Shown: positions 47,477 through 57,514, counted from the stretch's first letter. The stretch is DNA of 64,000 nt from Saprospiraceae bacterium (GCA_028280415.1 JANQLV010000043.1:1-64000); one strand, 5' to 3'. Made by a program: numbers and translations. The notes: a model not told the origin generated them from the letters alone.

Positions 47477-48751
47477 TCAGGTTTTTCTTTTCTTTTTCTT
47501 GGCAGCAGGAAAGAGAATATTATTTAATATAAGCCGATAACCAGGCGAATTAGGATGCAGGCTCAGATCAGTTTCCGGATCATCTACAAAATGCCGGTAA
47601 TCCTCCGGATCATGCCCTCCGTAAAAAGTCCAGAACCCAGTACCAAAAACGCCGTGAATGTATCTCACTTCCTGAGCAGGTTTATTCTCTCCGAGAATCA
47701 AAACATCCGATTTGATAAATTCTTTACGAAAAGCTGTAGTTTGCCCCATAAAGCCTTTTACCGTACGAGTATGGTTTTGGGTCAGCATGGTGGGAACCGG
47801 ATCCCATTTAGCGGAAAAGTCAAAGAGGGTAAAATAATCCTGTTCGGGGATCACTTTGCGTTTGGTCGTATTATCAATAGAAGAATATTCGTAAATCATA
47901 GGATCTTGCTCCAAAGAAAAATCTTTAAAAGCAAATGTTTTGGAAAAATCCAGCTTACCCTGCGCACTCAAATCCTGAGGATCACCATCATACATATGAT
48001 CACAAATGTCCAGGCCGTCGGCTGCCAGTGCAATATCATAACTATCGGTCGCAGAACACATCGCAAACATAAATCCCCCTCCCTTCACATACTCTCTTAG
48101 TTCTTTAACCACACCCAGTTTTAGCTGAGATACTTTCTCGTATCCCAGGCTAGTTGCAAGAGCCTCCATTTTTCGCTGATTTTCTTTATACCAGGCAAAG
48201 TTTCGATAATTGCGGTAGAATTTGCCGTATTGGCCGGTGAAATCTTCGTGATGCAGGTGTAACCAATCAAATTTAGCTAACTTCCCCTCCAGAACCTCTC
48301 GATCGTAAACCGTCTCATAAGGAATCTCTGCATAGGTTAATACCATCGTTACAGCATCATCCCAGGGCTGTATTTTTTCACCTTGCGCATTAAACTCAGG
48401 AGTATAAACTGCAATTTGCGGAGCGACTTCCAGTTTCATCGCTTCCATATTAACCTCCTGATCACCAATTTCCGCTCTGATTTTATTGAATTGAGCATCG
48501 GGAATTACTTCGTAGCTAACGTCCCGGGTCAGGCATTCTTTTTCAAAAGCAGAATTGTGCTGAAAAGCAAAAGAACCTCCCCGGTAATTGAGCAACCACC
48601 AGGCCTCTACATTATTGTCCAAAACCCAGTAAGTAATGCCATAAGCTTTGAGATGATTCTTTTGTTCCATATCCATCGGCAACAGGATATAGGCAGCCGA
48701 AAGGTTCAAGCTAATTAAAAGGACTGAAAAAATGAGGGATAACTTTTTCAT
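47477..48751 (-). CDS. GATase1-like protein commonly labelled 'asparagine synthetase B', with a signal peptide
   Basis: A 424-residue protein starting with a signal-peptide-like sequence (MKKLSLIFSVLLISLNLSAA). It is followed by YILLPMDMEQKNHLKAYG, the start of a Bacteroidota family usually annotated as asparagine synthetase B. It lacks the AsnB synthetase motifs. A segment GGGFMFAMCSATDSYD resembles the nucleophile-elbow region of a class I glutamine amidotransferase-like fold. FDWLHLHHEDFTGQYGKF is also conserved in the group. The true reaction is unknown. The signal sequence implies activity outside the cytoplasm, unlike an Asn synthetase. The C-terminus is Lys-rich. Confidence 0.78.
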   Translation of the reverse strand: MKKLSLIFSVLLISLNLSAAYILLPMDMEQKNHLKAYGITYWVLDNNVEAWWLLNYRGGSFAFQHNSAFEKECLTRDVSYEVIPDAQFNKIRAEIGDQEVNMEAMKLEVAPQIAVYTPEFNAQGEKIQPWDDAVTMVLTYAEIPYETVYDREVLEGKLAKFDWLHLHHEDFTGQYGKFYRNYRNFAWYKENQRKMEALATSLGYEKVSQLKLGVVKELREYVKGGGFMFAMCSATDSYDIALAADGLDICDHMYDGDPQDLSAQGKLDFSKTFAFKDFSLEQDPMIYEYSSIDNTTKRKVIPEQDYFTLFDFSAKWDPVPTMLTQNHTRTVKGFMGQTTAFRKEFIKSDVLILGENKPAQEVRYIHGVFGTGFWTFYGGHDPEDYRHFVDDPETDLSLHPNSPGYRLILNNILFPAAKKKKRKT

Positions 48752-48826
48752 ATTGTAAGTATTATACTCCTAAAACGTAAAATTGAGCGCCCAAGGTATT
48801 AAAAAAATTGATTTTCGTTTATCAAA

Positions 48827-49435
48827 TCAATACACATCTGCGGGCTTATCGTTTGGGACCATTTTTTTCACATTTCGATTGGCAACTTTCGACTTCACTT
48901 TGGCTTCCGATTCACTCAGTTTTGTCATGTTCAAGGTTTTTCTTCTCTCATTAACATGATTAATATCCTGGACTTTGTAAAGTTGTACATCTCCAAAATC
49001 ATTAATAACGTACTGCGTTCCGTAAAGTTGTGGTATATTCCGGTTTAGGCGGGTTCTGTCGGTTAGCATCGCAAAATCCTCCTTGATAATATCGCCATTC
49101 CGGTTGGCTCTGCCCATTTGCTTGAGAACCGCTACCTGCAATTGGATATCGTGATCGCAAAGCTGCACCAACATCCAGAATTTATGACTATTTTCTTTCC
49201 CCACCATACTAATCGTGGGAAAGCCGTGACTCATCACAATCTTTTTAATCTCCTCGTGATCCTTCTTTCCGATGCTTGTTTTCCCGGTTTTCAGGAATAC
49301 ATCTTCCGAATGAATTGATTGAAGCACTCTAGCCGCCAGCGTTTCTATTTTCTTGGCCAGTTCGGGTTTCGTTTGAGCAAAGCTTTCCATACAGATAGCC
49401 AGGCAAAAAAGGAGTACAATACTTTTGAACTTCAT
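48827..49435 (-). CDS. Secreted DUF6624-like protein
   Basis: A 202-residue secreted protein with signal peptide ending MESFAQ. It has HGFPTISMVGKENSHKFWML, LCDHDIQLQ, FAMLTDRTRL and QLYGTQYVINDFG, in the order seen in the DUF6624 family. The conserved His and Asp positions suggest a metal or ligand site, but no activity is known. It has a basic C-terminus. The next gene on this strand is 75 bp downstream. Confidence 0.75.
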   Translation of the reverse strand: MKFKSIVLLFCLAICMESFAQTKPELAKKIETLAARVLQSIHSEDVFLKTGKTSIGKKDHEEIKKIVMSHGFPTISMVGKENSHKFWMLVQLCDHDIQLQVAVLKQMGRANRNGDIIKEDFAMLTDRTRLNRNIPQLYGTQYVINDFGDVQLYKVQDINHVNERRKTLNMTKLSESEAKVKSKVANRNVKKMVPNDKPADVY

Positions 49436-49929
49436 TTTTAAAAGTTTTAATTAAAAAAATAAGCAGTAAATATTGTACCAAGCAGCAAAATCAAAGCCAG
49501 ATATACTTTGAAAAACTGTGCTAAATAATTGAAAACCAAGCTAATAAGCAATAATCAAACACAAAATCCTATAATCAAAGGAAAATCAACTGTTAACGCA
49601 TAGCATATAATTCATATAAATTGGCACAGGGCCTTTTTACATTAAAAAAACTTTAACGTAAACTTCAACGTTGGATTTACTATACTTTTGTTATTTTGTC
49701 CGCAAAAAAGGGAGTAAGCTATTAAAATAACTGCATTCTGCAACTTAACTCTCTTTTTTTACGTGGAATATAATTTGGAAAAGGTATAAGGCATCAGGTA
49801 TTGCAGCCTGGTTTTCCGGAATTCACCACTAAGGGTATCCGCGATAAATATACCTCGACTGTTGAAAGATAAGTTTGCATACTTCTGTATCGACTATTTT
49901 GTTTATCCTAAATTGACCGAAACTACTGA
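49436..49929. other. Divergent intergenic region with a compact promoter-terminator cassette
   Basis: A -7-like TACTTTTG (49683-49690) is followed 14 bp later by an imperfect hairpin with a T7 tail (49704-49760). No coding region was recognised. The segment from 49761 to 49929 precedes the VWA gene and shows no clear promoter. Confidence 0.45.
49704..49760 (+). terminator. Terminator-like hairpin close to a promoter-like box (possible sRNA or attenuator)
   Basis: AAAAAAGGGAGTAAG (49704-49718) pairs imperfectly with CTTAACTCTCTTTTTTT (49744-49760), with mismatches. Transcription from TACTTTTG would yield an RNA of ~60 nt. Confidence 0.4.
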
Positions 49930-52032
49930 ATGGAGAATCTCAGTTTTCAATATCCTACCTGGTACATTTTATTTTGTCTACTCTTGGGGCTGACTTACGC
50001 ATTGGTTCTGTATTTTAGAAATGATACTTTTAAAGAAAAAGCAGGTATACTCAACTGGATATTGGGTATACTTCGTTTTCTGGGAGTTTCTTTGCTCAGC
50101 ATCTTATTACTCTCCCCTCTGATAAAATCCCTGGTACTGGAAGTAAAAAAGCCTGTAATTGTCATTGCTCAGGATCAATCTGAATCCATTCTTTCAGATA
50201 TGACCGAGGCACAAAAAACTCAATACCAGCGTACATTTGAACAATTTGAAACAGAACTGGGAAACAATTATGATATTAAAAAATATGCCTTTGGCAACGA
50301 AGTGAAGGAAGGAATAAACTTTGAGTTTACAGATAAGGTGAGTAATATCTCGGAATTCCTTAAATACGTTTATGACTTATACAGTAATCAGAACCTTGGA
50401 GCGGTTATCATGGCTTCCGACGGGATTTATAATGAAGGTTCTAATCCTATTTACAGTGGCGCCAAGCTATCCGCACCGATCTATACTGTAGCCCTTGGAG
50501 ATACGACTCCAAAGAAAGATTTAAGCTTAAAAAGAGTTTTCTATAATAAAATCGCATACCTCGGAGACCGCTTTAGCATTCAGGTGGATATTAGTGCTCA
50601 AAATTGTAATGCTTCGAATACTACTTTAACTATTTCGAAAGTAGAGGGGGGAACGACCAACAGGCTTGAGCGCATTCCTGTCAGTATAGACAAAGATGAT
50701 TTTTTCACCACAAAGGAGGTGATACTCAATGCTGATAAAGCAGGGGTGCAACGCTATCGAATTTCGTTGAATGAAATAGCCGGAGAGGTTACTACGGTTA
50801 ATAATACCAAGGATATTTTTATAGATGTCCTGGATGCCCGTCAGAAAATTCTGGTACTGGCCAATTCGCCTCATCCCGATTTAACGGCGATAAAACAGAG
50901 TGTTTCAAAAAATAAGAATTATGAAATCGAAATCGCTTATGCTACAGATGCCAATCTGGATTTGCGGGCTTATGATTTTGTAATCCTGCACCAACTGCCT
51001 GCCAAAACCAATAAAATTGTAGATATCCTTCGAGTATTAAATGAGCAGAAAACACCTCGTTTGTTTATTGTCGGAACACAAAGTAATTTTCTCGAAGTAT
51101 CCAGAGTACAATCATTAGTTACGATCACGGCTGATCCAAGGAATACCAATGATGTACAAGCCGCCTTCGCGAAAGATTTTAGTTTATTTACACTGGATGA
51201 AGAATTAAAATCTAAACTCCCAAACTTCGCACCGCTGCTTGCTCCTTTTGGAGATTTCAAAGCGAGCCCAAACGCAACAGTCCTGCTTTATCAACGAATC
51301 GGGAAAATCGACACGAAATATCCTTTATTTGTTCTTGGAGAGCAAAATGGAATAAAAACCGGAGTACTCTGTGGTGAGGGCATCTGGAAATGGCGTTTGT
51401 TCGATTTTTTACAACATGAAAATCATGCCCTGTTCGAAGAGTTAATCGGAAAAAGTTTTCAATACCTCACTTTAAAAGAAGATAAAAGAAGGTTTCGCAT
51501 CAGTATGAATAAAAATATCTTCAATGAAAATGAAGAAGTCTATTTTGATGCAGAATTATACAATGAGAATTATGAGCTGATTAATGAACCGGATGTGGCC
51601 CTTACAATCACTAATGAAAGTGGCAAAGAATTCAAATTTACTTTTGACAGAAATAATAATCGTTCTTATTCACTCAATGCCAGTTTTTTTCCGGTTGGTA
51701 ATTATCGCTTCCGGGGAACGGTTATAAGTAATGGGCAACAACTAAGCTACGATGGACAATTCAGCGTACAACCGATACAATTGGAACTCTACGAAACCAC
51801 CGCAAATCACGGCCTGTTGAAAATGCTGAGTGAGCAATACGGCGGGCAATTAATATATCCCGATCAACTCAGCAGACTTCCCCAAATGATCAAAGATAAG
51901 GATACGGTCTTTCCAACAATCTATGAAACCTCCAAAACGCGTTCGGTCATCAATCTGAAATGGATCTTTTTTATTCTCTTATTTTTGATCGTAACCGAAT
52001 GGTTCATCCGAAGGTATTTTGGAAGTTACTGA
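49930..52032 (+). CDS. Membrane-anchored VWA-type protein
   Basis: A 700-residue membrane protein. Two N-terminal helices (~10-28 and ~42-66) precede a VWA-like domain (~75-240). Its DQSES (82-86) matches the DxSxS metal-ion-dependent adhesion site and ASDGIYNEG supplies the second Asp. Beta-rich Ig/Fn3-like and GATase-like segments fill ~240-670. A C-terminal helix (WIFFILLFLIVTEWF) completes the Bat-like layout. Proteins of this kind are found across Bacteroidota; some are linked to aerotolerance or surface assembly, but none of those partner genes is present here. Confidence 0.78.
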   Translation: MENLSFQYPTWYILFCLLLGLTYALVLYFRNDTFKEKAGILNWILGILRFLGVSLLSILLLSPLIKSLVLEVKKPVIVIAQDQSESILSDMTEAQKTQYQRTFEQFETELGNNYDIKKYAFGNEVKEGINFEFTDKVSNISEFLKYVYDLYSNQNLGAVIMASDGIYNEGSNPIYSGAKLSAPIYTVALGDTTPKKDLSLKRVFYNKIAYLGDRFSIQVDISAQNCNASNTTLTISKVEGGTTNRLERIPVSIDKDDFFTTKEVILNADKAGVQRYRISLNEIAGEVTTVNNTKDIFIDVLDARQKILVLANSPHPDLTAIKQSVSKNKNYEIEIAYATDANLDLRAYDFVILHQLPAKTNKIVDILRVLNEQKTPRLFIVGTQSNFLEVSRVQSLVTITADPRNTNDVQAAFAKDFSLFTLDEELKSKLPNFAPLLAPFGDFKASPNATVLLYQRIGKIDTKYPLFVLGEQNGIKTGVLCGEGIWKWRLFDFLQHENHALFEELIGKSFQYLTLKEDKRRFRISMNKNIFNENEEVYFDAELYNENYELINEPDVALTITNESGKEFKFTFDRNNNRSYSLNASFFPVGNYRFRGTVISNGQQLSYDGQFSVQPIQLELYETTANHGLLKMLSEQYGGQLIYPDQLSRLPQMIKDKDTVFPTIYETSKTRSVINLKWIFFILLFLIVTEWFIRRYFGSY

Positions 52033-52091
52033 TCAGTGCTTATATGGTTTGACAGGAGATTGGCATTCAATCCTGTTGCAATACATCCTAT

Positions 52092-52967
52092 TCAGAGCCA
52101 GCTTCTTAATGCTTCGCTGATCCGCTTTGGTTGATAGCCGAGTTGAAATGCCTTTTCACTGTTGAGCGAAACATTTGCGGGACGGGCAGCAGCCATTTTT
52201 ACATCTGCCTGTTTTGAAGCCTGAACCAATGCCCCCGGTAATCCGAACGTTTCTGCCATTTTCACTGCAAAATCAAAACGGGATATGCTCTCTTTTCCTC
52301 CGAGATGCCAGATACCCTTAACCTGTTGTTCTAATAGCAAAAGCATGCCCTGTGCTGCATCCGAGCCACTGACCTTCGTTCGAAACTCATCGGTAAACGC
52401 AAAAACCGGCCGGCCTTCTTTCAGATTAGTCATCCAGGATTTCATAAATGAATTCCCCCATTTCGGCAAACCAAACATCACCGGACACCTTGCAATGCAG
52501 GCCCGGGAATTAAGACTCAAAATTTTTTCTTCAGCTATTGCTTTTTGTCGACCGTAGAGATTGACTGCCCGGGGCTCGGCTTGTTCATCATAGGGAGCAT
52601 TATCACCTGCAAAAACCAAATCAGTTGAAGCAAATAAAAATGGAATCGAATATTTATCACAAAGCGCTGCCAGTTCCACTGCGGTTTGGATATTGACCCT
52701 TTCCGATAATTCGGGATTTTTTTCGCAAAAATTCGGATTGGAAGCCGCCGCCAGATGTATCAATGCATCGGGCTTGCTTGCATTAAGTAAGGGATCCAGG
52801 TTTTCCAATTGACTTAAATCTACCCGTTTACTGATCAGGTTCGGATGTTGAACGGGGTTTTGTTGATAGGTCCCAATAATCTGCCAATGCTCCTGAGGCA
52901 GATGAGCAAAACAGGAACCGATAAACCCAGAGATACCGGTGATAAGTAATTTTCGTGTTCTATACAT
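52092..52967 (-). CDS. SDR/RmlD-like NAD(P)-dependent sugar-nucleotide reductase
   Basis: A 291-residue cytoplasmic protein of the extended SDR superfamily. The Rossmann motif GISGFIG lies near residue 11, the LIHLAAASN segment near 71, the active-site YxxxK pair (YGRQK) near 138, and a STDLVFAGDNAPYDE motif is typical of dTDP-4-dehydrorhamnose reductase-like enzymes. No other dTDP-rhamnose gene is nearby, so the substrate is open. The gene ends convergently with the VWA gene and precedes miaE on the same strand by 44 bp in reverse order. Confidence 0.85.
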   Translation of the reverse strand: MYRTRKLLITGISGFIGSCFAHLPQEHWQIIGTYQQNPVQHPNLISKRVDLSQLENLDPLLNASKPDALIHLAAASNPNFCEKNPELSERVNIQTAVELAALCDKYSIPFLFASTDLVFAGDNAPYDEQAEPRAVNLYGRQKAIAEEKILSLNSRACIARCPVMFGLPKWGNSFMKSWMTNLKEGRPVFAFTDEFRTKVSGSDAAQGMLLLLEQQVKGIWHLGGKESISRFDFAVKMAETFGLPGALVQASKQADVKMAAARPANVSLNSEKAFQLGYQPKRISEALRSWL

Positions 52968-53011
52968 TTTTGGACAAAGGGCTACGCAGAGAACAGAGTA
53001 ACCAGGGAAGC

Positions 53012-53593
53012 TTAGTGCATTCGATCGCCTCTGACAGCAAGATTTTCCATAATTCCAGCTTCATGCTGCAAGTATTCCTCCCATCGCAATTTTACCGCTT
53101 CTTCATTACCATAATGTTTGGCAAGATCGAGAAACAAGCGATAATGTCCGGCCTCTGAAATCATGAATTTATGGTAAAAATCTTTGAGATTATCATCACT
53201 AATGTACAAAGAAAGTAAGCGGAAACGCTCACAACTCCGAGCTTCAATCAAGGCATTAACCAGTAGTCGTTCCACCAATTGATCATCCCTGTTCCCCCCT
53301 TTTTGTTGAAACTTCAATAATTGGTTGACATAATCGTCTTTACGTTGTCGGCCCAAATCCAGCTTGCGTTTATCCAGTTCATTTAGTACCATTCTGAAAT
53401 GTCCCCATTCTTCGGTAACGATCGGGGCCAGTTCCCTGACCATTCGATGCTTTTCCGGATATTGCTGAATCAGAGATATACATGAAGTAGCTGCTTTTTG
53501 CTCACAGTAGGCATGATCCGTTAGTATTTCAGCCAGATCCATCTCGGCAAGATTCACCCATCTGGGGTCAGTAGGTAATTTCAATCCCAACAT
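53012..53593 (-). CDS. miaE: tRNA-(ms2io6A)-hydroxylase MiaE
   Basis: A 193-residue non-haem di-iron monooxygenase that hydroxylates the isopentenyl group of ms2i6A at tRNA position 37. The four-helix ferritin-like fold shows the ligand set E31 (HAYCEQKAA), E62 and H65 (EEWGHF), E117 (EARSCERF), E147 and H150 (SEAGHY). Length and motif order match the family. A well-spaced promoter precedes it. TrmD, which modifies G37, lies at the far end of the window in a separate unit. Confidence 0.94.
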   Translation of the reverse strand: MLGLKLPTDPRWVNLAEMDLAEILTDHAYCEQKAATSCISLIQQYPEKHRMVRELAPIVTEEWGHFRMVLNELDKRKLDLGRQRKDDYVNQLLKFQQKGGNRDDQLVERLLVNALIEARSCERFRLLSLYISDDNLKDFYHKFMISEAGHYRLFLDLAKHYGNEEAVKLRWEEYLQHEAGIMENLAVRGDRMH

Positions 53594-53628
53594 AGTCGAA
53601 TGATTTGATTTTTGATCTAAAAACGGAA

Positions 53629-53658
53629 CAAAGATAAAATGAAATAGCTATTATTCAA
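53629..53658 (-). promoter_or_regulatory. Bacteroidota-type promoter for miaE
   Basis: On the minus strand TTG (53658-53656), a 19-nt spacer and TATCTTTG (53636-53629) lie ~35 nt upstream of the miaE ATG. The -33 box overlaps the 3' end of the preceding gene. Confidence 0.7.
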
Positions 53659-54859
53659 GGCATTTAAACTGATCCATAAAAAAGTCCAGTTCATAAATTT
53701 CATAGTCTTCATATCCGGAGCTCCAGATTATTCTGACTTTATCTACTTCGCTCTTTTTGAGTTTCTTTTCATCGCCGGAGCTGATAAGATACTGGGCCCG
53801 ATAAGTTACCGTCCCGTCCAGTGGGTTTTGCGTCCCCATATTCGTCTTGTTATTGACCAGTCTTACATTTTCTCCATTGAGTAGTTTTATATTAATCGTA
53901 CCTCCTTTTTCCAGTACTCCATATTCGCGTTGAGCGGTTTTCGAAGCAATAGTAATATTCAGAGTTAGAAAAGTTAATCCACCGGAAAGCGAAGAAAGGT
54001 AACCCGTACAATACATATAATCCCGGTCCCTGAAAACGCTTCTCAGTTCCTCATTCGTATAAGTGAAAAATAACTGTTTAGCTACATCTTTGCGTTTCTT
54101 TCCTGAAAATTCGTCCGTCCCATTAAAGGAAAGCTCACATTTCTTTCTGGGAGGATTGAATTTCACATCCTTATCAGGATCATATTTTGCAAAAGTTTTT
54201 TTGAGCCCATGATCTTGCATCTTATAGGCCGCTTGCTCCTCGAATTCTTCGACGGCAGCTTCGGTCTTTGCCTCCGGAAACATGCTCACTTCACTAATAG
54301 CGGTTTCTTCTTTTGCATATTCTCCCTCGGACAGCTGGTACTCAGGATATTTCTTTAATGCTTTAGAGCGCTCCGCGTTTCCCATTGTAATCAAATTATT
54401 GGCTTCCTTCGCTTTTTTTGAAGCCATTTTCCGCGCTGCTTTCGCCTTTTTCTCTTTTTTCTTGGCTTCCTTTAGCTGTTCTTTCATTTCTTTAATCTCA
54501 TCGTCAAAATAATCATCACTATCTTCTGCATCTCTCAGTTCATCCTCGATAAGCAAGCGCGCATACTTGGCATCCTCTTCCAGTCTAATCGTCTCTGCCT
54601 CTGCCGCCGCCGCATCCTCTGCTATGCGAATTGCCAATTCCAATTCAAGATCATCCTGACTCTTTTGGGGTTCTGGTGAATCAGTACGCTTGCCTTGAGC
54701 AGCATTTTTCCCTTTTTCTTCATCTGCATATTCCCAGGAGCCGTCAGGGTAGACAATAATTTTACGCCCATCTTCATTAGTCGTAATTTGTTGTGCTATT
54801 CCAACTTGAAATGTAAAAAAGAAAATGCTTAACAGAAGGTAAAGATGGCCAGATTTCAT
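53651..54859 (-). CDS. Secreted coiled-coil protein with conserved C-terminal domain, unknown function
   Basis: A 402-residue secreted protein. The signal peptide ends FQVGIAQ. A short motif DGRKIIVYPDGSWEY follows, which recurs at the N-terminus of many Bacteroidota secreted proteins. Residues ~70-170 are an Ala/Glu/Lys-rich coiled coil (EMKEQLKEAKKKEKKAKAAR). The C-terminal ~160 residues form a beta-rich domain (ELSFNGTDEFSGKKRKDVA, LNITIASKTAQREYGV). No catalytic motif is seen. The coiled coil suggests oligomerisation or a periplasmic tether. Confidence 0.72.
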   Translation of the reverse strand: MKSGHLYLLLSIFFFTFQVGIAQQITTNEDGRKIIVYPDGSWEYADEEKGKNAAQGKRTDSPEPQKSQDDLELELAIRIAEDAAAAEAETIRLEEDAKYARLLIEDELRDAEDSDDYFDDEIKEMKEQLKEAKKKEKKAKAARKMASKKAKEANNLITMGNAERSKALKKYPEYQLSEGEYAKEETAISEVSMFPEAKTEAAVEEFEEQAAYKMQDHGLKKTFAKYDPDKDVKFNPPRKKCELSFNGTDEFSGKKRKDVAKQLFFTYTNEELRSVFRDRDYMYCTGYLSSLSGGLTFLTLNITIASKTAQREYGVLEKGGTINIKLLNGENVRLVNNKTNMGTQNPLDGTVTYRAQYLISSGDEKKLKKSEVDKVRIIWSSGYEDYEIYELDFFMDQFKCLE

Positions 54860-55273
54860 ATCTGATACTTATTTTCAGGTTATTAGATGATAATTGTCAA
54901 ACTTAAACCGGTGTACAAAAGTTGTAATCTTAGTAAATCGAAAACTCCCTTTTACAATGCTCGTTTTCGACTTCCATTTAGAGAGCGAATGGAACAAACT
55001 GTTTAGTAAAACCTCAAATCACTTTATTTTGAGTATATTTTCCATTAATCAAAGCAAATGATTTATTTTTATGCGATTAAAAAACGTTTGAAACTGGAAT
55101 TCGTCGATCCAGACAAAGGTTAATTTTCTCTTAATCTTTGTTTTACAACGATTATCTCAACTTTTTGATACGCCCCGAACCATAAAATTAAAGAAAAGCA
55201 TAAATATTTGATTTTCGCATTTCGATTTTTCAATACAAACCTTCGGCTTGCGAAAAAATAAAGCAATCAAAAA
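54860..55273. other. Divergent intergenic region upstream of prolyl oligopeptidase
   Basis: AT-rich. A minus-strand -7 box TAAGTTTG at 54905-54898 lacks a well-placed TTG. No strong plus-strand promoter, RNA gene or terminator was recognised. Confidence 0.4.
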
Positions 55274-57463
55274 ATGACTAAAAAACTCTTTTTCTTTTCC
55301 CTTTTAATTCTGGCTTATGCCTCTTGTACACTCCCTGAAGAACAAACCGCCAGACAGTCTGCAACTTTTGAACCTAAAGTCATCAAAGTGAACTATCCGG
55401 CTACTTTTAAGGATACCTCTGTACAGGACAACTATCACGGTAAAATCGTAAAAGATCCCTATCGCTGGCTCGAAGATGATCATGCCGATAATACCAAAAA
55501 ATGGGTAAAAACGCAAAACAATACAACTTTCTCCTATTTGGATCAGATTCCCTATCGGGAGGCTATTCAAAAACGTTTGGAAAAGATGTGGAATTATGAA
55601 CGTTACTCTCCACCCTTTAAAGAAGGTGGTAAATATTATTATTTTAAAAACGACGGATTACAAAATCAAAATGTACTCGTCGTACAAGATGATCTGGAAA
55701 GTGATGCGAGAATAACACTTAACCCCAATAAGTTTTCGGAAGACGGTACGGCCTCATTAGGGGGTTACGCTTTTTCTAAAGATGGAAGATATCTAGCTTA
55801 TGAAGTATCAGAAGGAGGCTCGGACTGGCGAACAGTTTATGTAAAAGACCTCGAAAAGGATCAGAAGCTGGAAGATAAAGTCGAATGGTGTAAATTCTCT
55901 AATATTGCCTGGTATCAGGATGGCTTTTTTTACAGCAGATACCCCAAACCCTCAGAAGAAGAAGCACTCAAAGGAAGAAATCAATTCCAACAGGTTTTCT
56001 ATCATAAGCTAGGCAATCCACAAGAAGAAGATCAATTGATTTTTGCCGATCGCGCTAATCCCAACCGCGGCTTTTTTGCCAATACAACCGATGATCAAAA
56101 ATATCTCGCCATCAGTGTATGGGAATCCACGAGTGGAAATGCTTTATATTTTAAAGATTTGTCTAAAGCGGATAGCGAATTCGTTCCCGTAGTCGAAACA
56201 TTTGATAATGATTATGTCTTTGTTGGAAACGCAGGTGACCGCATCTTAGTACTGACCAATTATAAAGCAGATAATAATCGCCTGGTTGCTGTTAGTACGA
56301 GCCGCCCCGAGGAAGGATACTGGGAAGAAATCATTCCGGAAAGCAAAGACAAACTCTCTTCTGTTACACTCGCAGGTGGAAAAATAGTGGCTAACTACAT
56401 TCATAATGCTTCCAGTAAAATCAGCATTTTTGATATGAAGGGCCAGCTGGAGCAGGATGTTCAACTGCCCGGTGTAGGAACGGTCAATACCTTCAATGGC
56501 AAGAAAAAAGAACAATTGGCTTTTTATTCCTTTACCACTTATAATCGTCCTACTACCATTTATTCTATAGACTTGGAAACCGGAGAGAATAAAATATTTA
56601 AACAACCGAATATTGATTTTGATTCCGATTTATATGAGACCAAACAGGTATGGTATAAAAGCTATGATGGCACTGAAGTTCCGATGTTCATCACCCATAA
56701 AAAAGGGTTAAAACTGGATGGTAAGCGCCCTACCCTGCTTTACGGATACGGCGGTTTTGATATCAGTATTTTACCGGGTTTTAATACGACCCGACTCAAT
56801 CTGGCGCCAATCATTCTGGAAAACGATGGCGTTTTTGCGGTAGCGAATATACGGGGTGGCGGAGAGTTTGGAAAGAAATGGCACAAAGCAGGTACAAAAG
56901 ACAAGAAACAAAATGTATTCGACGATTTTCATTCTGCTGCCGAATACCTCATTGATCAAAAATATACCTCGAATGAAAAACTGGCAATCTACGGTCGCTC
57001 CAATGGCGGTTTGCTGGTTGGAGCCTGTATGACTCAGCGACCGGATTTATACAAAGTTGCTTTACCGGCAGTAGGCGTTCTGGATATGCTTCGTTATCAC
57101 GAATTTACAATCGGGCGTGCCTGGGCTGTCGACTATGGTTTAAGCGAAAATCCGGAGGCCTTTGATTATCTCTATGCCTATTCTCCGATACATAATGTAA
57201 AACAGACAGCCTATCCCGCTACTCTGGTAACTACTGCAGATCATGATGATCGGGTTGTTCCGGCGCATTCCTTCAAGTTTGCAGCTACTTTACAGGAATA
57301 TCACCAGGGAGATAATCCTGTATTAATCAGGATTGAAAGCAGTGCCGGACATGGAGCGGGCAAACCGACATCGAAAAAAATTGAAGAAGCGGCAGATATC
57401 CTGAGTTTTACCATGTACAATTTTGGAGAAAACGTCGTCTACGAATACGATGTAGCTCAATAA
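55274..57463 (+). CDS. Prolyl oligopeptidase family (S9A) serine peptidase, lipoprotein
   Basis: A 729-residue enzyme with lipobox AYASC (Cys17), so it probably sits in the periplasm or outer membrane. The S9A N-terminal motif VKDPYRWLEDDHADNTKKW leads into a beta-propeller. The alpha/beta-hydrolase catalytic domain has Ser576 (YGRSNGGLLVG), Asp659 (TADHDDRVVP) and His693 (SAGHGAGKP). It cleaves short proline-containing peptides after Pro. Length and motif order are normal for the family. It starts a run of same-strand genes, but the 52-bp gap to cdaA leaves operon membership open. Confidence 0.95.
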   Translation: MTKKLFFFSLLILAYASCTLPEEQTARQSATFEPKVIKVNYPATFKDTSVQDNYHGKIVKDPYRWLEDDHADNTKKWVKTQNNTTFSYLDQIPYREAIQKRLEKMWNYERYSPPFKEGGKYYYFKNDGLQNQNVLVVQDDLESDARITLNPNKFSEDGTASLGGYAFSKDGRYLAYEVSEGGSDWRTVYVKDLEKDQKLEDKVEWCKFSNIAWYQDGFFYSRYPKPSEEEALKGRNQFQQVFYHKLGNPQEEDQLIFADRANPNRGFFANTTDDQKYLAISVWESTSGNALYFKDLSKADSEFVPVVETFDNDYVFVGNAGDRILVLTNYKADNNRLVAVSTSRPEEGYWEEIIPESKDKLSSVTLAGGKIVANYIHNASSKISIFDMKGQLEQDVQLPGVGTVNTFNGKKKEQLAFYSFTTYNRPTTIYSIDLETGENKIFKQPNIDFDSDLYETKQVWYKSYDGTEVPMFITHKKGLKLDGKRPTLLYGYGGFDISILPGFNTTRLNLAPIILENDGVFAVANIRGGGEFGKKWHKAGTKDKKQNVFDDFHSAAEYLIDQKYTSNEKLAIYGRSNGGLLVGACMTQRPDLYKVALPAVGVLDMLRYHEFTIGRAWAVDYGLSENPEAFDYLYAYSPIHNVKQTAYPATLVTTADHDDRVVPAHSFKFAATLQEYHQGDNPVLIRIESSAGHGAGKPTSKKIEEAADILSFTMYNFGENVVYEYDVAQ

Positions 57464-57514
57464 TACAAAACCTGAATTCCAAAATCTCAACCTTTTTATC
57501 TAAGTCAAAACATT

